From Anaerococcus vaginalis ATCC 51170 (lineage in GTDB: Bacteria; Bacillota; Clostridia; Tissierellales; Peptoniphilaceae): a DNA stretch of 64,000 nt. Location: the NCBI RefSeq assembly GCF_000163295.1, contig NZ_GG700527.1:1524500-1588499 (forward strand). The letters are read 5' to 3'. Below, piece after piece: positions 17,564-25,806 of this stretch; the first letter of the stretch is position 1, and each line of letters starts with the position of its first letter. The notes beneath the pieces were generated by a model. The model was given only the letters and a program-made list of their open reading frames with translations, made no database searches and was not told the DNA's origin. The position numbers and the translations under genes were made by a program.

Positions 17564-17659
17564 TTATCGTCTTTTAATATACCTATCTAGCCGCTTGCTG
17601 ATATAATTTGCTATTATACCAGCTACGATAGATATAATCATAGAGTCGAATTTTTCCAT
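17564..17659 (-). CDS. Fst-like type I toxin peptide, module 1
   Basis: 31 residues beginning MEKFDSMIIS, with a hydrophobic helix of about 15 residues (IISIVAGIIANYI) and a positively charged tail SKRLDRYIKRR. This is the plan of Fst/Ldr-family membrane toxins. The SD GGGAGGTGAGG stands directly before the ATG and is partly inside a hairpin (CCCAAACTG/CAGTTGGG, 17670-17690), as in Fst mRNA, where such a stem limits translation. An extended -10 TGATATAAT (TATAAT at 17706-17711, minus strand) lies at the expected distance upstream. The mRNA converges with its antisense RNA at a bidirectional terminator (17523-17554). Confidence 0.82.
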   Translation of the reverse strand: MEKFDSMIISIVAGIIANYISKRLDRYIKRR

Positions 17660-17739
17660 AACCTCACCTCCCAACTGTTACCAGTTTGGGTACGATAACA
17701 TTTTTATTATATCATTTTAAAAAATCTTAAACTATTAAA

Positions 17740-17838
17740 TTGAAAATATTATAAAAACTTATATAATAATATTGAGCATGGTACCGAGTTATATCCATGA
17801 CCAAACAAAAAGACAGGAGTGGCTGCTCCTGTCTTTTT
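17740..17838 (+). ncRNA. Antisense antitoxin RNA of type I module 2
   Basis: Promoter TTGAAA (17740-17745), 16-base spacer, TATAAT (17762-17767); same geometry as module 1. Expected RNA about 17774-17838. It carries GGTACCGA (17780-17787) and CCATGACC (17795-17802), matching the module 2 toxin start GGTACCGA (17924-17931) and CCATAACC (17938-17945), and not the module 1 version GAGTCGAAT. The antisense RNA and its own toxin have therefore changed together. Confidence 0.75.
17812..17838. terminator. Bidirectional terminator shared by toxin and antitoxin RNA, module 2
   Basis: GACAGGAG (17812-17819) pairs with CTCCTGTC (17826-17833), flanked by A and T runs. Same stem as module 1 with a different loop. 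Confidence 0.9.
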
Positions 17839-17842
17839 TGTG

Positions 17843-17941
17843 CTAATTATCGTTTTTTATATAGCTGTCTAGCCACTTGATAATATAATGAGCTATTACA
17901 TTACCTGCGACAGATATTAAAATGGTACCGAATTTTTCCAT
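17843..17941 (-). CDS. Fst-like type I toxin peptide, module 2
   Basis: 32 residues starting MEKFGTILIS, with a hydrophobic stretch ILISVAGNVIAHYII and a tail KWLDSYIKNDN that is less basic than module 1. It shares MEKF, the AG..IA.YI.K.LD.YIK pattern, the SD, the 5' hairpin (17952-17972) and the extended -10 (TATAAT at 17988-17993, minus strand) with module 1, so the two arose by tandem duplication. The ends differ because the module 2 frame runs three bases further to a TAG stop. Confidence 0.8.
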   Translation of the reverse strand: MEKFGTILISVAGNVIAHYIIKWLDSYIKNDN

Positions 17942-18042
17942 AACCTCACCTCCCAACTGTTACCAGTTTGGGTACGATAACATCTTTATTATATCATTTT
18001 GTTTATTATTTTATTTTAAATTCTAAGCAAAAACCCTAAAAC

Positions 18043-18300
18043 TTTACAAATTACAAAAACAAGGTATTATAATATACGAAGAACTGTTGTAAAACGGTGG
18101 TTGCCGGTTTTTTATCGGTAGTTTTTATCTGATTCGTGGGAGTTGAACCTTGCCAAATAAGTGCCTGATGTGGGATTTATTTGACCTTAAATTCTTCTAT
18201 AAGCTCAGAGTTTTTACAAGAAAAAATAATCTAAACAAAAAAGCATCAACACCAGCCGAAGATTGCGCGATTAGTTATTACTAAGACAGCAGTCTTTTTT
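18043..18300 (+). ncRNA. Structured RNA of about 220 nt, class not assigned
   Basis: Promoter-like TTTACA (18043-18048) and TATAAT (18068-18073) precede a predicted start near 18080. The 5' segment AAGAACTGTTGT pairs with 3' ACAGCAGTCTT (18287-18297), forming a long-range closing stem that ends in six T. Inside, GGTGGTTG (about 18096) can pair with CAACACC (about 18247), CCGG/TCGG (18103-18119) and AAATAA/TTATTT (about 18161-18184) form local hairpins, and TTAGT/ACTAA (18270-18283) another. No open frame. Candidates are 6S RNA, a raiA-type RNA or a cis-acting leader of the YitT gene that starts 35 bases later. I cannot choose by eye. Confidence 0.6.
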
Positions 18301-18334
18301 GTTTTGCTAATCGCCAGATTAGGAGTGAAAATTT

Positions 18335-18994
18335 ATGCTCAGAAAATTTCTGAGAAGTTTAGAAGTTACAAAAAAAGAATTTTTGATTATTTCCCTTGGT
18401 TGTGCAATTATGTCCTTTGGAGTAATAAATATCCACGAACAAGCACAAATAACTGAAGGTGGAGTTTTGGGACTTGGCTTATTTTTAAAAAAAGCCTTTA
18501 ATATGAATCTTGCCTACACCACACCTATTTTGGATGCCTTATGTTATGCCCTTGGCTTTTCAATGCTTGGAAGAATATTTTTAAAAAAATCAATTGTAGC
18601 AACAATAATGTTTGCAGTTTTTTATTGGATTTTTGATTTTATTGGACCAGTGATTCCAAGTCTTTACGATATGCCCTTAATGGCAGCAATATTTGGTGGA
18701 ATATTTATAGGATGTGGCTGTGGAATAGCAGTTACAGCCGGAGGATGTGCAGGAGGCGATGACGCCTTGGCAATGACAATTTCCAAAAAAACAAAATGGC
18801 CAATATCAAGAGCCTACTTGTTTACAGATTACGTAGTTCTTGCCCTTTCTTTAATATACATCCCAATGAACCACCTAATATATTCATTTTTAACAACAAT
18901 TATCTCATCATTTTTGATAGGACAATTCGAATTAAAAATGGAAATACCAGCCTGGCAAGTATGCCAAGGAAATTTAAATCATGCAAAAGGTTAA
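18335..18994 (+). CDS. YitT family membrane protein
   Basis: 219 residues, five to six transmembrane segments. N-terminal region FGVINIHEQAQITEGGVLGLGLF and the glycine-rich GIFIGCGCGIAVTAGGCAGGDDALA match the YitT (DUF161-type) pattern of GG and GGxD motifs. Usual YitT proteins of about 280 residues carry a C-terminal cytosolic domain, which is missing here, so this is the short membrane-only form. Function unknown; transport has been suggested for the family. AGGAG lies ten bases upstream of the start, within the hairpin CTAATC/GATTAG that follows the structured RNA and could hide the ribosome binding site. Confidence 0.8.
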   Translation: MLRKFLRSLEVTKKEFLIISLGCAIMSFGVINIHEQAQITEGGVLGLGLFLKKAFNMNLAYTTPILDALCYALGFSMLGRIFLKKSIVATIMFAVFYWIFDFIGPVIPSLYDMPLMAAIFGGIFIGCGCGIAVTAGGCAGGDDALAMTISKKTKWPISRAYLFTDYVVLALSLIYIPMNHLIYSFLTTIISSFLIGQFELKMEIPAWQVCQGNLNHAKG

Positions 18995-19000
18995 TTTAAA

Positions 19001-19044
19001 AAGGATATTTCAAAGTATCAAGTATTTTGAAATATCCTTTTTTA
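19001..19044 (+). terminator. Terminator of the YitT gene
   Basis: AAGGATATTTCAAA/TTTGAAATATCCTT hairpin of 14 pairs with an 11-base loop and six T, starting seven bases after the stop codon. Confidence 0.88.
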
Positions 19045-19127
19045 TATATAATTTTATCTTTCGCAAGGACTTTTCTTATTTTTTTCTTTAATATACGCAC
19101 TTTTATCCTAGATTTTTTTAATTAATT

Positions 19128-19210
19128 AGATCTCTCCGCTTCCTCTGCACGATAAATAAAGATAAACAACCGAAGCAGACGAATGTTTATCTGGTCGATA
19201 GATCTCTGGA
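19128..19210. repeat. Diverged copy of the AGATCTCT intergenic repeat pair
   Basis: AGATCTCTCCGCTTC at 19128-19142 and GGTCGATAGATCTCTGG at 19194-19210 flank GATAAATAAAGATAAAC and GAAGCAGACGAATGTTTATC, which are partly complementary to each other. Same box vocabulary as 12633-12817. The rest of the 389-base gap 18995-19383 holds only the YitT terminator and the hppA promoter. Confidence 0.4.
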
Positions 19211-19321
19211 TTATTTTTATATAATACTTTACATTTTCCTTGAATTTTTTTGATTTTTAAAATTTTTACAAAATTCTTAGACAATTTTTCTTCTTTTTTT
19301 CCAAGTTTCTTTCAAAAATGA

Positions 19322-19350
19322 TTGTTTATATCAATATTATGTTATATAAT
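19322..19350 (+). promoter_or_regulatory. Promoter of the membrane pyrophosphatase gene
   Basis: TTGTTT (19322-19327), 17-base spacer, TATAAT (19345-19350), about 20 bases before AGGAGG and the start codon at 19384. Confidence 0.7.
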
Positions 19351-19383
19351 AATAAGAGTAAAATTTAATAATAGGAGGAATTT

Positions 19384-21345
19384 ATGTTATCTGATTTACT
19401 ACCTGTTATAGTGGCAGTTATCGCTATTTGTTTTATGGGACTTCAAATTAAAACAAATATACTTCCAGTTAGCGAAGGAAATGATAGAATGAGAACTATA
19501 TCAGGAAATATTAAAGAAGGAGCTATGGCATTTATATCTCGTGAGTATAAATACGTTGTTATCTTTGTAATTATTGTTTCAATTCTTATAGCAATTTTTA
19601 TTAACATTAATACCATGATTTGTTATATCCTTGGCTCTTTATTATCAATGGCAGCAGGTTATGTAGGTATGAGAATTTCTACAGCCTCAAATGCTAGATG
19701 TACAAACGAAGCTATGGAAAGTGGACTTCCATCTGCCCTTAAAGTTGCCTTTGCTGGTGGATCTGTTATGGGATTTGCAGTAACAGGATTTGGACTTTTG
19801 GGAGTTGGAATTGTTTATTTGATCTTTAGAGACCCAACAATCCTTATGGGATATTCTTTTGGAGCAAGTTCAGTAGCACTTTTTGCAAGAGTTGGTGGAG
19901 GAATCTACACAAAAGCTGCAGACGTTGGAGCTGACCTTGTAGGAAAAGTTGAAAAAGGAATTCCAGAAGACGATCCAAGAAACCCAGCAGTTATTGCCGA
20001 TAACGTAGGAGATAATGTAGGAGACGTTGCAGGAATGGGAGCTGACCTTTTCGAATCTTATGCAGGAGCAATCCTTTCATCAATGGTTCTAGGTTTTTCA
20101 ATCTTTGGAGATGCTGGAATTAGATTTCCACTTGTACTTTCATCAATAGGAATACTTGCATCAGTTCTTGCAGCATTCTTATTCCTAAGAAAGAAACAAA
20201 AATCCCCACAATCTGCATTAATGATGACAATTTATCTATCAGGAGCAATTGTTCTTGTAGCATCATTTATCCTTTCACCAATATTTTTTGGAAATATGAA
20301 AGCAGCAATTTGTATAATTGTGGGAATACTTGTAGGAATTGCAATAGGATTTTTATCAGAAGTATTTACATCTGAAAAATATAGCCAAGTAAAAAGAATA
20401 GCAGAAGAAAGTCAAACAGGAGCAGCTACAAATATAATCGCAGGATTATCAAGTGGTATGCTTTCAACAGTAGGACCAATTGTTCTTATAGCAATAGGAA
20501 TTTTAGTTTCATTCCACACAATGCAAATGTACGGAATTGCCCTTGCAGCAGTAGGAATGTTATCAATCACAGCAACAACAGTAACAGTTGACGCTTACGG
20601 CCCAATTTCAGACAATGCCGGTGGAATCGCAGAAATGAGTGGACTAGACGAATCAGTTCGTGAAATCACAGACAGCCTTGATTCAGTAGGAAACACAACA
20701 GCAGCAATCGGTAAAGGATTTGCAATTGGATCTGCAGCTTTAACAGCACTTTCATTATTCGTAACCTACACCGACACACTAAACCTTGACAACCTATCAC
20801 TACTAGATTCAAAAGTAGTCGCAGGAATGTTTGTAGGAGGAATGTTACCATTTTTATTCTCAGCTTTGACAATGAATTCAGTAGGAAAAGCTGCAACAGA
20901 AATGATTAACGAAGTAAGAAAACAATTTAGAGAAAAACCAGGCATCCTAGAAGGAACAGAAAATCCAGATTACGCATCATGCGTAGACATCTCAACAAGA
21001 GCATCCCTAAAAGAAATGGTAATACCAGGAGCATTAGCAATCGTAGTACCATTATTTATAGGAAAAGCATTTGGACCAGAAACCCTAGGAGGACTATTAG
21101 CAGGAGCCCTAGTAACAGGCGTATTAATGGCAATCTTTATGTCAAACGCAGGTGGAGCTTGGGATAATGCAAAGAAATTTATAGAAACTGGAGCAGAAGG
21201 CGGCAAAAACTCACCAGCCCACCACGCTGCAGTAGTAGGTGATACAGTAGGAGATCCATTCAAAGATACATCCGGCCCATCACTTAATATCCTAGTAAAA
21301 CTTATTACAGTAGTATCTGTAGTATGCGCAGGATTATTTATCTAA
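19384..21345 (+). CDS. hppA: Ion-translocating membrane pyrophosphatase
   Basis: 653 residues with about 16 transmembrane segments. It hydrolyses pyrophosphate and pumps H+ or Na+ across the membrane. The substrate loop [20 protein letters not shown] followed by [18 protein letters not shown] binds Mg-pyrophosphate; a second acidic motif [15 protein letters not shown] is near the C terminus. In [18 protein letters not shown] the residue after GNTTA is Ala, where K+-independent enzymes have Lys, so this should be the K+-dependent type. Pumped ion cannot be told by eye. AGGAGG precedes the start. Single gene with its own promoter and a strong terminator. Confidence 0.95.
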   Translation: MLSDLLPVIVAVIAICFMGLQIKTNILPVSEGNDRMRTISGNIKEGAMAFISREYKYVVIFVIIVSILIAIFININTMICYILGSLLSMAAGYVGMRISTASNARCTNEAMESGLPSALKVAFAGGSVMGFAVTGFGLLGVGIVYLIFRDPTILMGYSFGASSVALFARVGGGIYTKAADVGADLVGKVEKGIPEDDPRNPAVIADNVGDNVGDVAGMGADLFESYAGAILSSMVLGFSIFGDAGIRFPLVLSSIGILASVLAAFLFLRKKQKSPQSALMMTIYLSGAIVLVASFILSPIFFGNMKAAICIIVGILVGIAIGFLSEVFTSEKYSQVKRIAEESQTGAATNIIAGLSSGMLSTVGPIVLIAIGILVSFHTMQMYGIALAAVGMLSITATTVTVDAYGPISDNAGGIAEMSGLDESVREITDSLDSVGNTTAAIGKGFAIGSAALTALSLFVTYTDTLNLDNLSLLDSKVVAGMFVGGMLPFLFSALTMNSVGKAATEMINEVRKQFREKPGILEGTENPDYASCVDISTRASLKEMVIPGALAIVVPLFIGKAFGPETLGGLLAGALVTGVLMAIFMSNAGGAWDNAKKFIETGAEGGKNSPAHHAAVVGDTVGDPFKDTSGPSLNILVKLITVVSVVCAGLFI

Positions 21346-21357
21346 TATAAAAATAAA

Positions 21358-21392
21358 AGCTGTTACAAAATGTAAGTATTTTGTAACAGCTT
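21358..21392 (+). terminator. Terminator of hppA
   Basis: AAGCTGTTACAAAAT/ATTTTGTAACAGCTT hairpin with a short loop, followed by TATTTTTTT. Confidence 0.88.
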
Positions 21393-21772
21393 ATTTTTTT
21401 CCATTTTTTTATTAAATCTAATGGGGATTTTATAATTACTTAATATTCTAAAAAACAAAACTAACTATTACCCATCTCAATCGAATATAATGAATAGAGA
21501 TAGCTCTTGAATTAAATTTATATTACAATTTATTCTTTCTTTTAAAATCTTTTTTATTAGCTTTAAGTGCAAATTAATCCCTTTTTTGAAATTTTAATTT
21601 AAGACTTTGATAATTAATATTTATATTTTCCATTACAAATCACAAGTTTATATATTTGAATCTTCAACATAAGCAATAAAAAATACTATATTTATTTACA
21701 AGAAAAAATATAGTATAATATAAAAAACTTAATTACTAAAATATACAATTAAAAAATAGAAAGGAATAGAAA
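21393..21772. other. Gene-free AT-rich stretch
   Basis: Contains a degenerate repeat copy with ACCCATCTC at 21470-21478 and AGAGATAGCTCT at about 21497-21508, related to the boxes at 12633-12817. A TATAAT-like box lies about 60 bases before the TraX start. Nothing else was recognised. Confidence 0.4.
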
Positions 21773-22489
21773 ATGAAAAAATTTAAACAAATACAGAAAA
21801 AATTCCAATTAAATGGTGCCCAGATGAAATATATTGCTTTTATTTCAATGTTTATCGACCATTTTAACAAGGCAATCATTACACCAAAACTAAATTACCA
21901 ACAACCCCTAGTTACAATATCAATGATTTTTGATATACTAGGCAGGATTGCCTTTCCGATTTTTGCCTTTATGATTGTAGAAGGCTTTTACAAAACAAAA
22001 TCAAGATTCAAATATCTAAGAAATCTTTTAATTTTTGCCGTAATTTCAGAAATCCCCTACGATATGTTTCAATCAAAAGTTTTTATAAACAACAGATCAC
22101 AAAACATAATGTGGGCCCTTGCCCTTGGACTTTTGACCTTGATGGTTGTTGATAAATTAAAAGAAAAAATCAAAAACAAATACCTTTGGCTTTTTCTTTC
22201 AATACTAATCGTTGCAATAAGCGCAATATCAGCAACTCTCCTATCATTTGACTACGATTATTATTCCATAATAATAATTTTTATCCTCTACCTTTTCTAC
22301 GACAAAAGATTAGTTGGAAGCCTGTTGGCATACCTTGTAATAATAAAAGAAGTTTATGCAATTTTGGGCTTTGCAACCATTAATTTTTACAATGGAGAAA
22401 AAGGAAAGCAAAATAAATGGTTCAATTATTTGTTCTATCCAGTACATTTGCTTATACTTGGGATTTGTAGGTTTTTGTTTGGGTTGTAG
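21773..22489 (+). CDS. TraX family protein
   Basis: 238 residues, about six transmembrane segments. KYIAFISMFIDHFNKAII and DILGRIAFPIFAFMIVEGF near the N terminus, then LRNLLIFAVISEIPYDMF, are the typical TraX-like motifs. The founding member is an F-plasmid pilin acetylase, but chromosomal Firmicute members are of unknown role and are often linked to membrane or surface acylation. No conjugation genes are nearby, so transfer is not implied. AAAGGA lies eight bases ahead of the start. Confidence 0.85.
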   Translation: MKKFKQIQKKFQLNGAQMKYIAFISMFIDHFNKAIITPKLNYQQPLVTISMIFDILGRIAFPIFAFMIVEGFYKTKSRFKYLRNLLIFAVISEIPYDMFQSKVFINNRSQNIMWALALGLLTLMVVDKLKEKIKNKYLWLFLSILIVAISAISATLLSFDYDYYSIIIIFILYLFYDKRLVGSLLAYLVIIKEVYAILGFATINFYNGEKGKQNKWFNYLFYPVHLLILGICRFLFGL

Positions 22490-22650
22490 ATATTTTATAA
22501 ATATAAATTTATCCCTAATAAATCTAGGGTAAATTTATATTTAAATATCTTATTTTCGCTAAAAAAATAAAATAACAATTATTTTCTCTAATTATTTATC
22601 TTAGTTCATAAATAAATACATAGTTTTTTCTAACTTGACTTATAAATACC

Positions 22651-22909
22651 ATCACACCTATCTTCACAATAATCTTCTTTTAAAATAATTAGAATCAGAT
22701 ACAATTTATGATATTGTTGAATTTAACAGATTTATTGGCACTTTTGAGTAAATATATATTCCATTATTGCTTCACATCTATCTTCACACAGATTTCATTT
22801 TAATTCACATCTTGATACAGTTATTTTTGATAAAACATTGAAATATTAATGTTCTATTAATTTATTTAGCAAACAATCATAATTATATGTCTTCACATCT
22901 GTCTTCACA
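22651..22909. repeat. Three degenerate tandem units, period about 120 bp
   Basis: The doublet ATCACACCTATCTTCACA (22651), TTCACATCTATCTTCACA (22771) and TTCACATCTGTCTTCACA (22892) recurs at intervals of 120 and 121 bases. The sequence between is AT-rich and only weakly conserved. On the minus strand each doublet reads TGTGAAGAYAGRTGTGA. The units lie directly beyond the stop of the AlbA_2 regulator gene, in a 512-base gene-free region (22490-23001). Confidence 0.6.
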
Positions 22910-23001
22910 TTTGTATTAACATTAATCATTTTTAAAAATATAAAGCTAATTTAATTATATAATTTTACTATAAATTTATTAATCCAATAAAAGTTATATA
23001 A

Positions 23002-24522
23002 TTACATATGATTTTTCAATACATCAATCATAGAATACATGACATCAATAACACTATATTTAGCAAAATCCTTATTAATATTTATCATGTACACATATTT
23101 ATTTCCTATTTTGGATTGATATAATATCCCCTTATCTTTGAGTCCATTCAAATATTTATAAGATGTATTTCTATGAATATTTAAATTATTTACAATTTCA
23201 TTAACTGTAGCTGTTTTGTGTGCTAAAATGAATTCAAGTATATTCCTTTCTATTTCATTTTTTATATCAAAGCTATCAATAATGGAAGTATCCCAAAGAG
23301 TAAATTCAAACTTATCAATTTCAGTAATTAAAGATGGATATCTATATTTATTATATTCTACAGCTTCCATTATTTTAGGCACCCCAGATCCAGCCTTTTC
23401 ACATAAATTTACCAATCTAAATATTTCCTGTATATAATAATTTCTAGGTTTAGAATGCTCCCCTTTGAAAAAATCAAGTTTACTTATTCTAAGAGAGCCA
23501 CCATTCTTAAATGTTATATTATCTGAATATCTAGTTATAACTATCCCTAAATCAACTTGATAATCACAATGTATTATAGAGTTTACTAAAGCCTCTCTAA
23601 TTGCAATTTTAAATTTAGAAGATGATTTTCTAGTTATAGAATCAGACAATATCTCTGAAGATTCGTTTACAGTAAGATACAATTTGTCTGCCGTTTTATT
23701 AAAAAAATTATATAAATTATCCTCTCCCCATGTTCCATCATATATCAATCTGTCAATAAAACCGTAATTCTTTTTATTACCTTTTTTACTAATATATTCA
23801 ACATTATAGTGAGGTAAATATTCTTTAATAGATGTATGCTTTCCAAAAACTAATAGACCTGCTACTGTAGGTTCAATATCACTATTATGTCTTGATTGTC
23901 TTAAAGCATTAATTTTAATGAGAAAGTCGATATTACTTAGTTTATTAAAAGGATGTTCAGGTTTTCCTTTCTCAAACTTATACCTATATTCATTTATAGT
24001 ATCAATATCAAAATCATTTATAGAATAGCCTTTTATAATTTTGCTATCAAAAGATATTTCGAGAGAGTCCCTTATCATCATCTCTATAGTCTTTCTATCA
24101 CATAAATAATCATCTCTTCCAATTCTTCTATAAGTATATCTATCATTATCTTTTAAAAATATTGGCATTTCAGAATAACTCATCTTAGGTATAGGAACTA
24201 TCAATAAATCTATATCTTTATTTTTATATTTTATTTCTTTTACATCATTAAAATCAATGGGATTATAATTTATAGCTTTTGGTTGCAATAATAAATCATA
24301 CATTCTACTTTTTACTTTATCTATATTTTTAACACCAACTGCTTCGAATTTGCCGTCTGCAATTTCTTTAACGCCTAAAATTAAATATCCACCATCGGTA
24401 TTAGCAAAAGCACTTATAGTTTCCAATGCATCTTTAGGAAAATCATTTTTTGCTTCTTTAAATTCTATATGTTCATCTTCACCATTTTTAATTGCCTTAT
24501 CTAAAAATTTATCAAAATTCAT
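23002..24522 (-). CDS. AlbA_2/Schlafen-type putative transcriptional regulator with ATPase-like domain
   Basis: 506 residues from the ATG at 24522; CAGGAGA is nine bases upstream, while an in-frame TTG at 24543 overlaps that site. Residues 15-130 are an AlbA_2 domain (HIEFKEAKNDFPKDALETIS, ANTDGGYLILGV). Residues 290-420 carry the HATPase_c_4 pattern: REALVNSIIHCDY, ITFKNGGSL, EKAGSGVPKIMEA. A winged helix follows (ATVNEIVNNLNIHRNTSYKYL). Such COG2865-type proteins are found as regulators and in defence or mobile contexts; the target here is unknown. It is not in an operon. Confidence 0.85.
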   Translation of the reverse strand: MNFDKFLDKAIKNGEDEHIEFKEAKNDFPKDALETISAFANTDGGYLILGVKEIADGKFEAVGVKNIDKVKSRMYDLLLQPKAINYNPIDFNDVKEIKYKNKDIDLLIVPIPKMSYSEMPIFLKDNDRYTYRRIGRDDYLCDRKTIEMMIRDSLEISFDSKIIKGYSINDFDIDTINEYRYKFEKGKPEHPFNKLSNIDFLIKINALRQSRHNSDIEPTVAGLLVFGKHTSIKEYLPHYNVEYISKKGNKKNYGFIDRLIYDGTWGEDNLYNFFNKTADKLYLTVNESSEILSDSITRKSSSKFKIAIREALVNSIIHCDYQVDLGIVITRYSDNITFKNGGSLRISKLDFFKGEHSKPRNYYIQEIFRLVNLCEKAGSGVPKIMEAVEYNKYRYPSLITEIDKFEFTLWDTSIIDSFDIKNEIERNILEFILAHKTATVNEIVNNLNIHRNTSYKYLNGLKDKGILYQSKIGNKYVYMININKDFAKYSVIDVMYSMIDVLKNHM

Positions 24523-24718
24523 TATTAAATTCTCCTGACTCAAAAACTATGTTTTACTAAATAAAAGACCTAATTAAATTAATTTCAAATAAAATCCAAT
24601 ACTGGTTTTAGATATGATATTATAACGTATCGAATTAATTATTATATTAATTTTTTATTTATCTTTGACCATTACCAGCTTATATTAAATATACTATAGA
24701 TTAAAATTTTATTCTATA

Positions 24719-25660
24719 TTAATTAAGAAACAGTAACTTAAAAGGAAAATCTAAAAAACTATCAGAATTCATTAGTTTTTTTAATATATTTTTAAATTTA
24801 TCTTTATAACGGAATACAAAAAGACAATAAATAATTAAGATTATAAAAATTCTATCAACACCGAGGAAAAATATTTTTACAAAATTTGGAAACTTATTTA
24901 TATCATCTATAGCTAAAAACCTATATAAATCAAGAGTAATTTTAGAGTTTTGTGTTAGTATGATTAATATATAAATAAATAAATTAAGAAAAGCTAGTAT
25001 TATTCTCATAAATGCAAATTTATCCTTTAGTTCTTGCTTTCTTATTGAATTTATAATTAATGTTTCTTTAAATATGTATTTATAAATTGAACTATAGTTA
25101 TCATAATTAATACATAAAGAAATAAAGGCGAATAACAAGGATATTATTTGCCAACTATTAATACTTATTATTCCAGCTAAAAAAATCCAAGAACCGAATA
25201 TTAATAATTTTTTGTAAGATATACATAAAATATATTTTCTAATAAGATCAAATGACTTAAAGAAAAATAATATTATAATCATGAAATTAATGTATGGTAA
25301 AATTACACAAATCTTATATATAAGCCCATAACTTTCATCTATATAAATTATATTGTTCAAACTTTTTATATATAAAAATATAAATAATAAAAGAACAATA
25401 TTAGAATAATCCATCATTTCTTCATAAATTAATTTACTTTTCTTAAAAATTTTAGAACTTTTTAATTTTTTATCCATATATTTTTTAAAAGCTAATACAA
25501 TTATTAATATAATAATTAATAACATAGCATATATCTTGTCAGTATTTTGTAAATTTTTAAACAATATATACAAAATGAAGTTAATAAACAACAAGAAAAT
25601 CCATAAAAACGTATTAGCTATAATATAATTTTTACAGTAATTTTTTTTATTTGAATTCAT
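24719..25660 (-). CDS. Polytopic membrane protein, unknown function
   Basis: 313 residues, about eight hydrophobic segments, rich in Ile, Leu, Lys and Asn. AGGAGG stands five bases before the ATG. No family recognised; no charged or catalytic motif stands out. It has a lower GC content than the neighbouring housekeeping genes and lies beside the AlbA_2 regulator, which hints at accessory DNA, but no mobile-element ends were found. Confidence 0.65.
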   Translation of the reverse strand: MNSNKKNYCKNYIIANTFLWIFLLFINFILYILFKNLQNTDKIYAMLLIIILIIVLAFKKYMDKKLKSSKIFKKSKLIYEEMMDYSNIVLLLFIFLYIKSLNNIIYIDESYGLIYKICVILPYINFMIIILFFFKSFDLIRKYILCISYKKLLIFGSWIFLAGIISINSWQIISLLFAFISLCINYDNYSSIYKYIFKETLIINSIRKQELKDKFAFMRIILAFLNLFIYILIILTQNSKITLDLYRFLAIDDINKFPNFVKIFFLGVDRIFIILIIYCLFVFRYKDKFKNILKKLMNSDSFLDFPFKLLFLN

Positions 25661-25756
25661 GATATCCTCCTTTGTCTCATTTCATATATAATAAATACAA
25701 ATTATTAATAAAATATGTAGAAGAAAAATAATTTATAATATTATATTAAATTCCAC

Positions 25757-25793
25757 AAAAAAACTACCCTGCCAAGCAAGGTAGTTTATTTTT
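25757..25793 (-). terminator. Terminator of the pilin genes
   Basis: AAACTACC/GGTAGTTT hairpin with loop CTGCCAAGCAA-like sequence and seven T on the minus strand, just after the minor pilin stop. Confidence 0.85.
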
Positions 25794-25806
25794 TTCTTAT
25801 TATATT

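Noticed and set aside
20970-21263. Minus-strand 97-codon frame in hppA
   Set aside because: It is the reverse reading of the conserved C-terminal part of the pyrophosphatase, with no start signals.
21773-22489. TraX as a sign of a conjugative element
   Set aside because: No relaxase, type IV secretion or integrase gene lies nearby; chromosomal TraX-like genes are common in Firmicutes.
22651-22909. Possible CRISPR array
   Set aside because: Only three diverged repeats of 18 bases with spacers of about 102 bases and no cas genes.
24719-25660. Membrane protein as part of a mobile island with the AlbA_2 regulator
   Set aside because: No terminal repeats, integrase or tRNA site were found, so transfer is only a suspicion.
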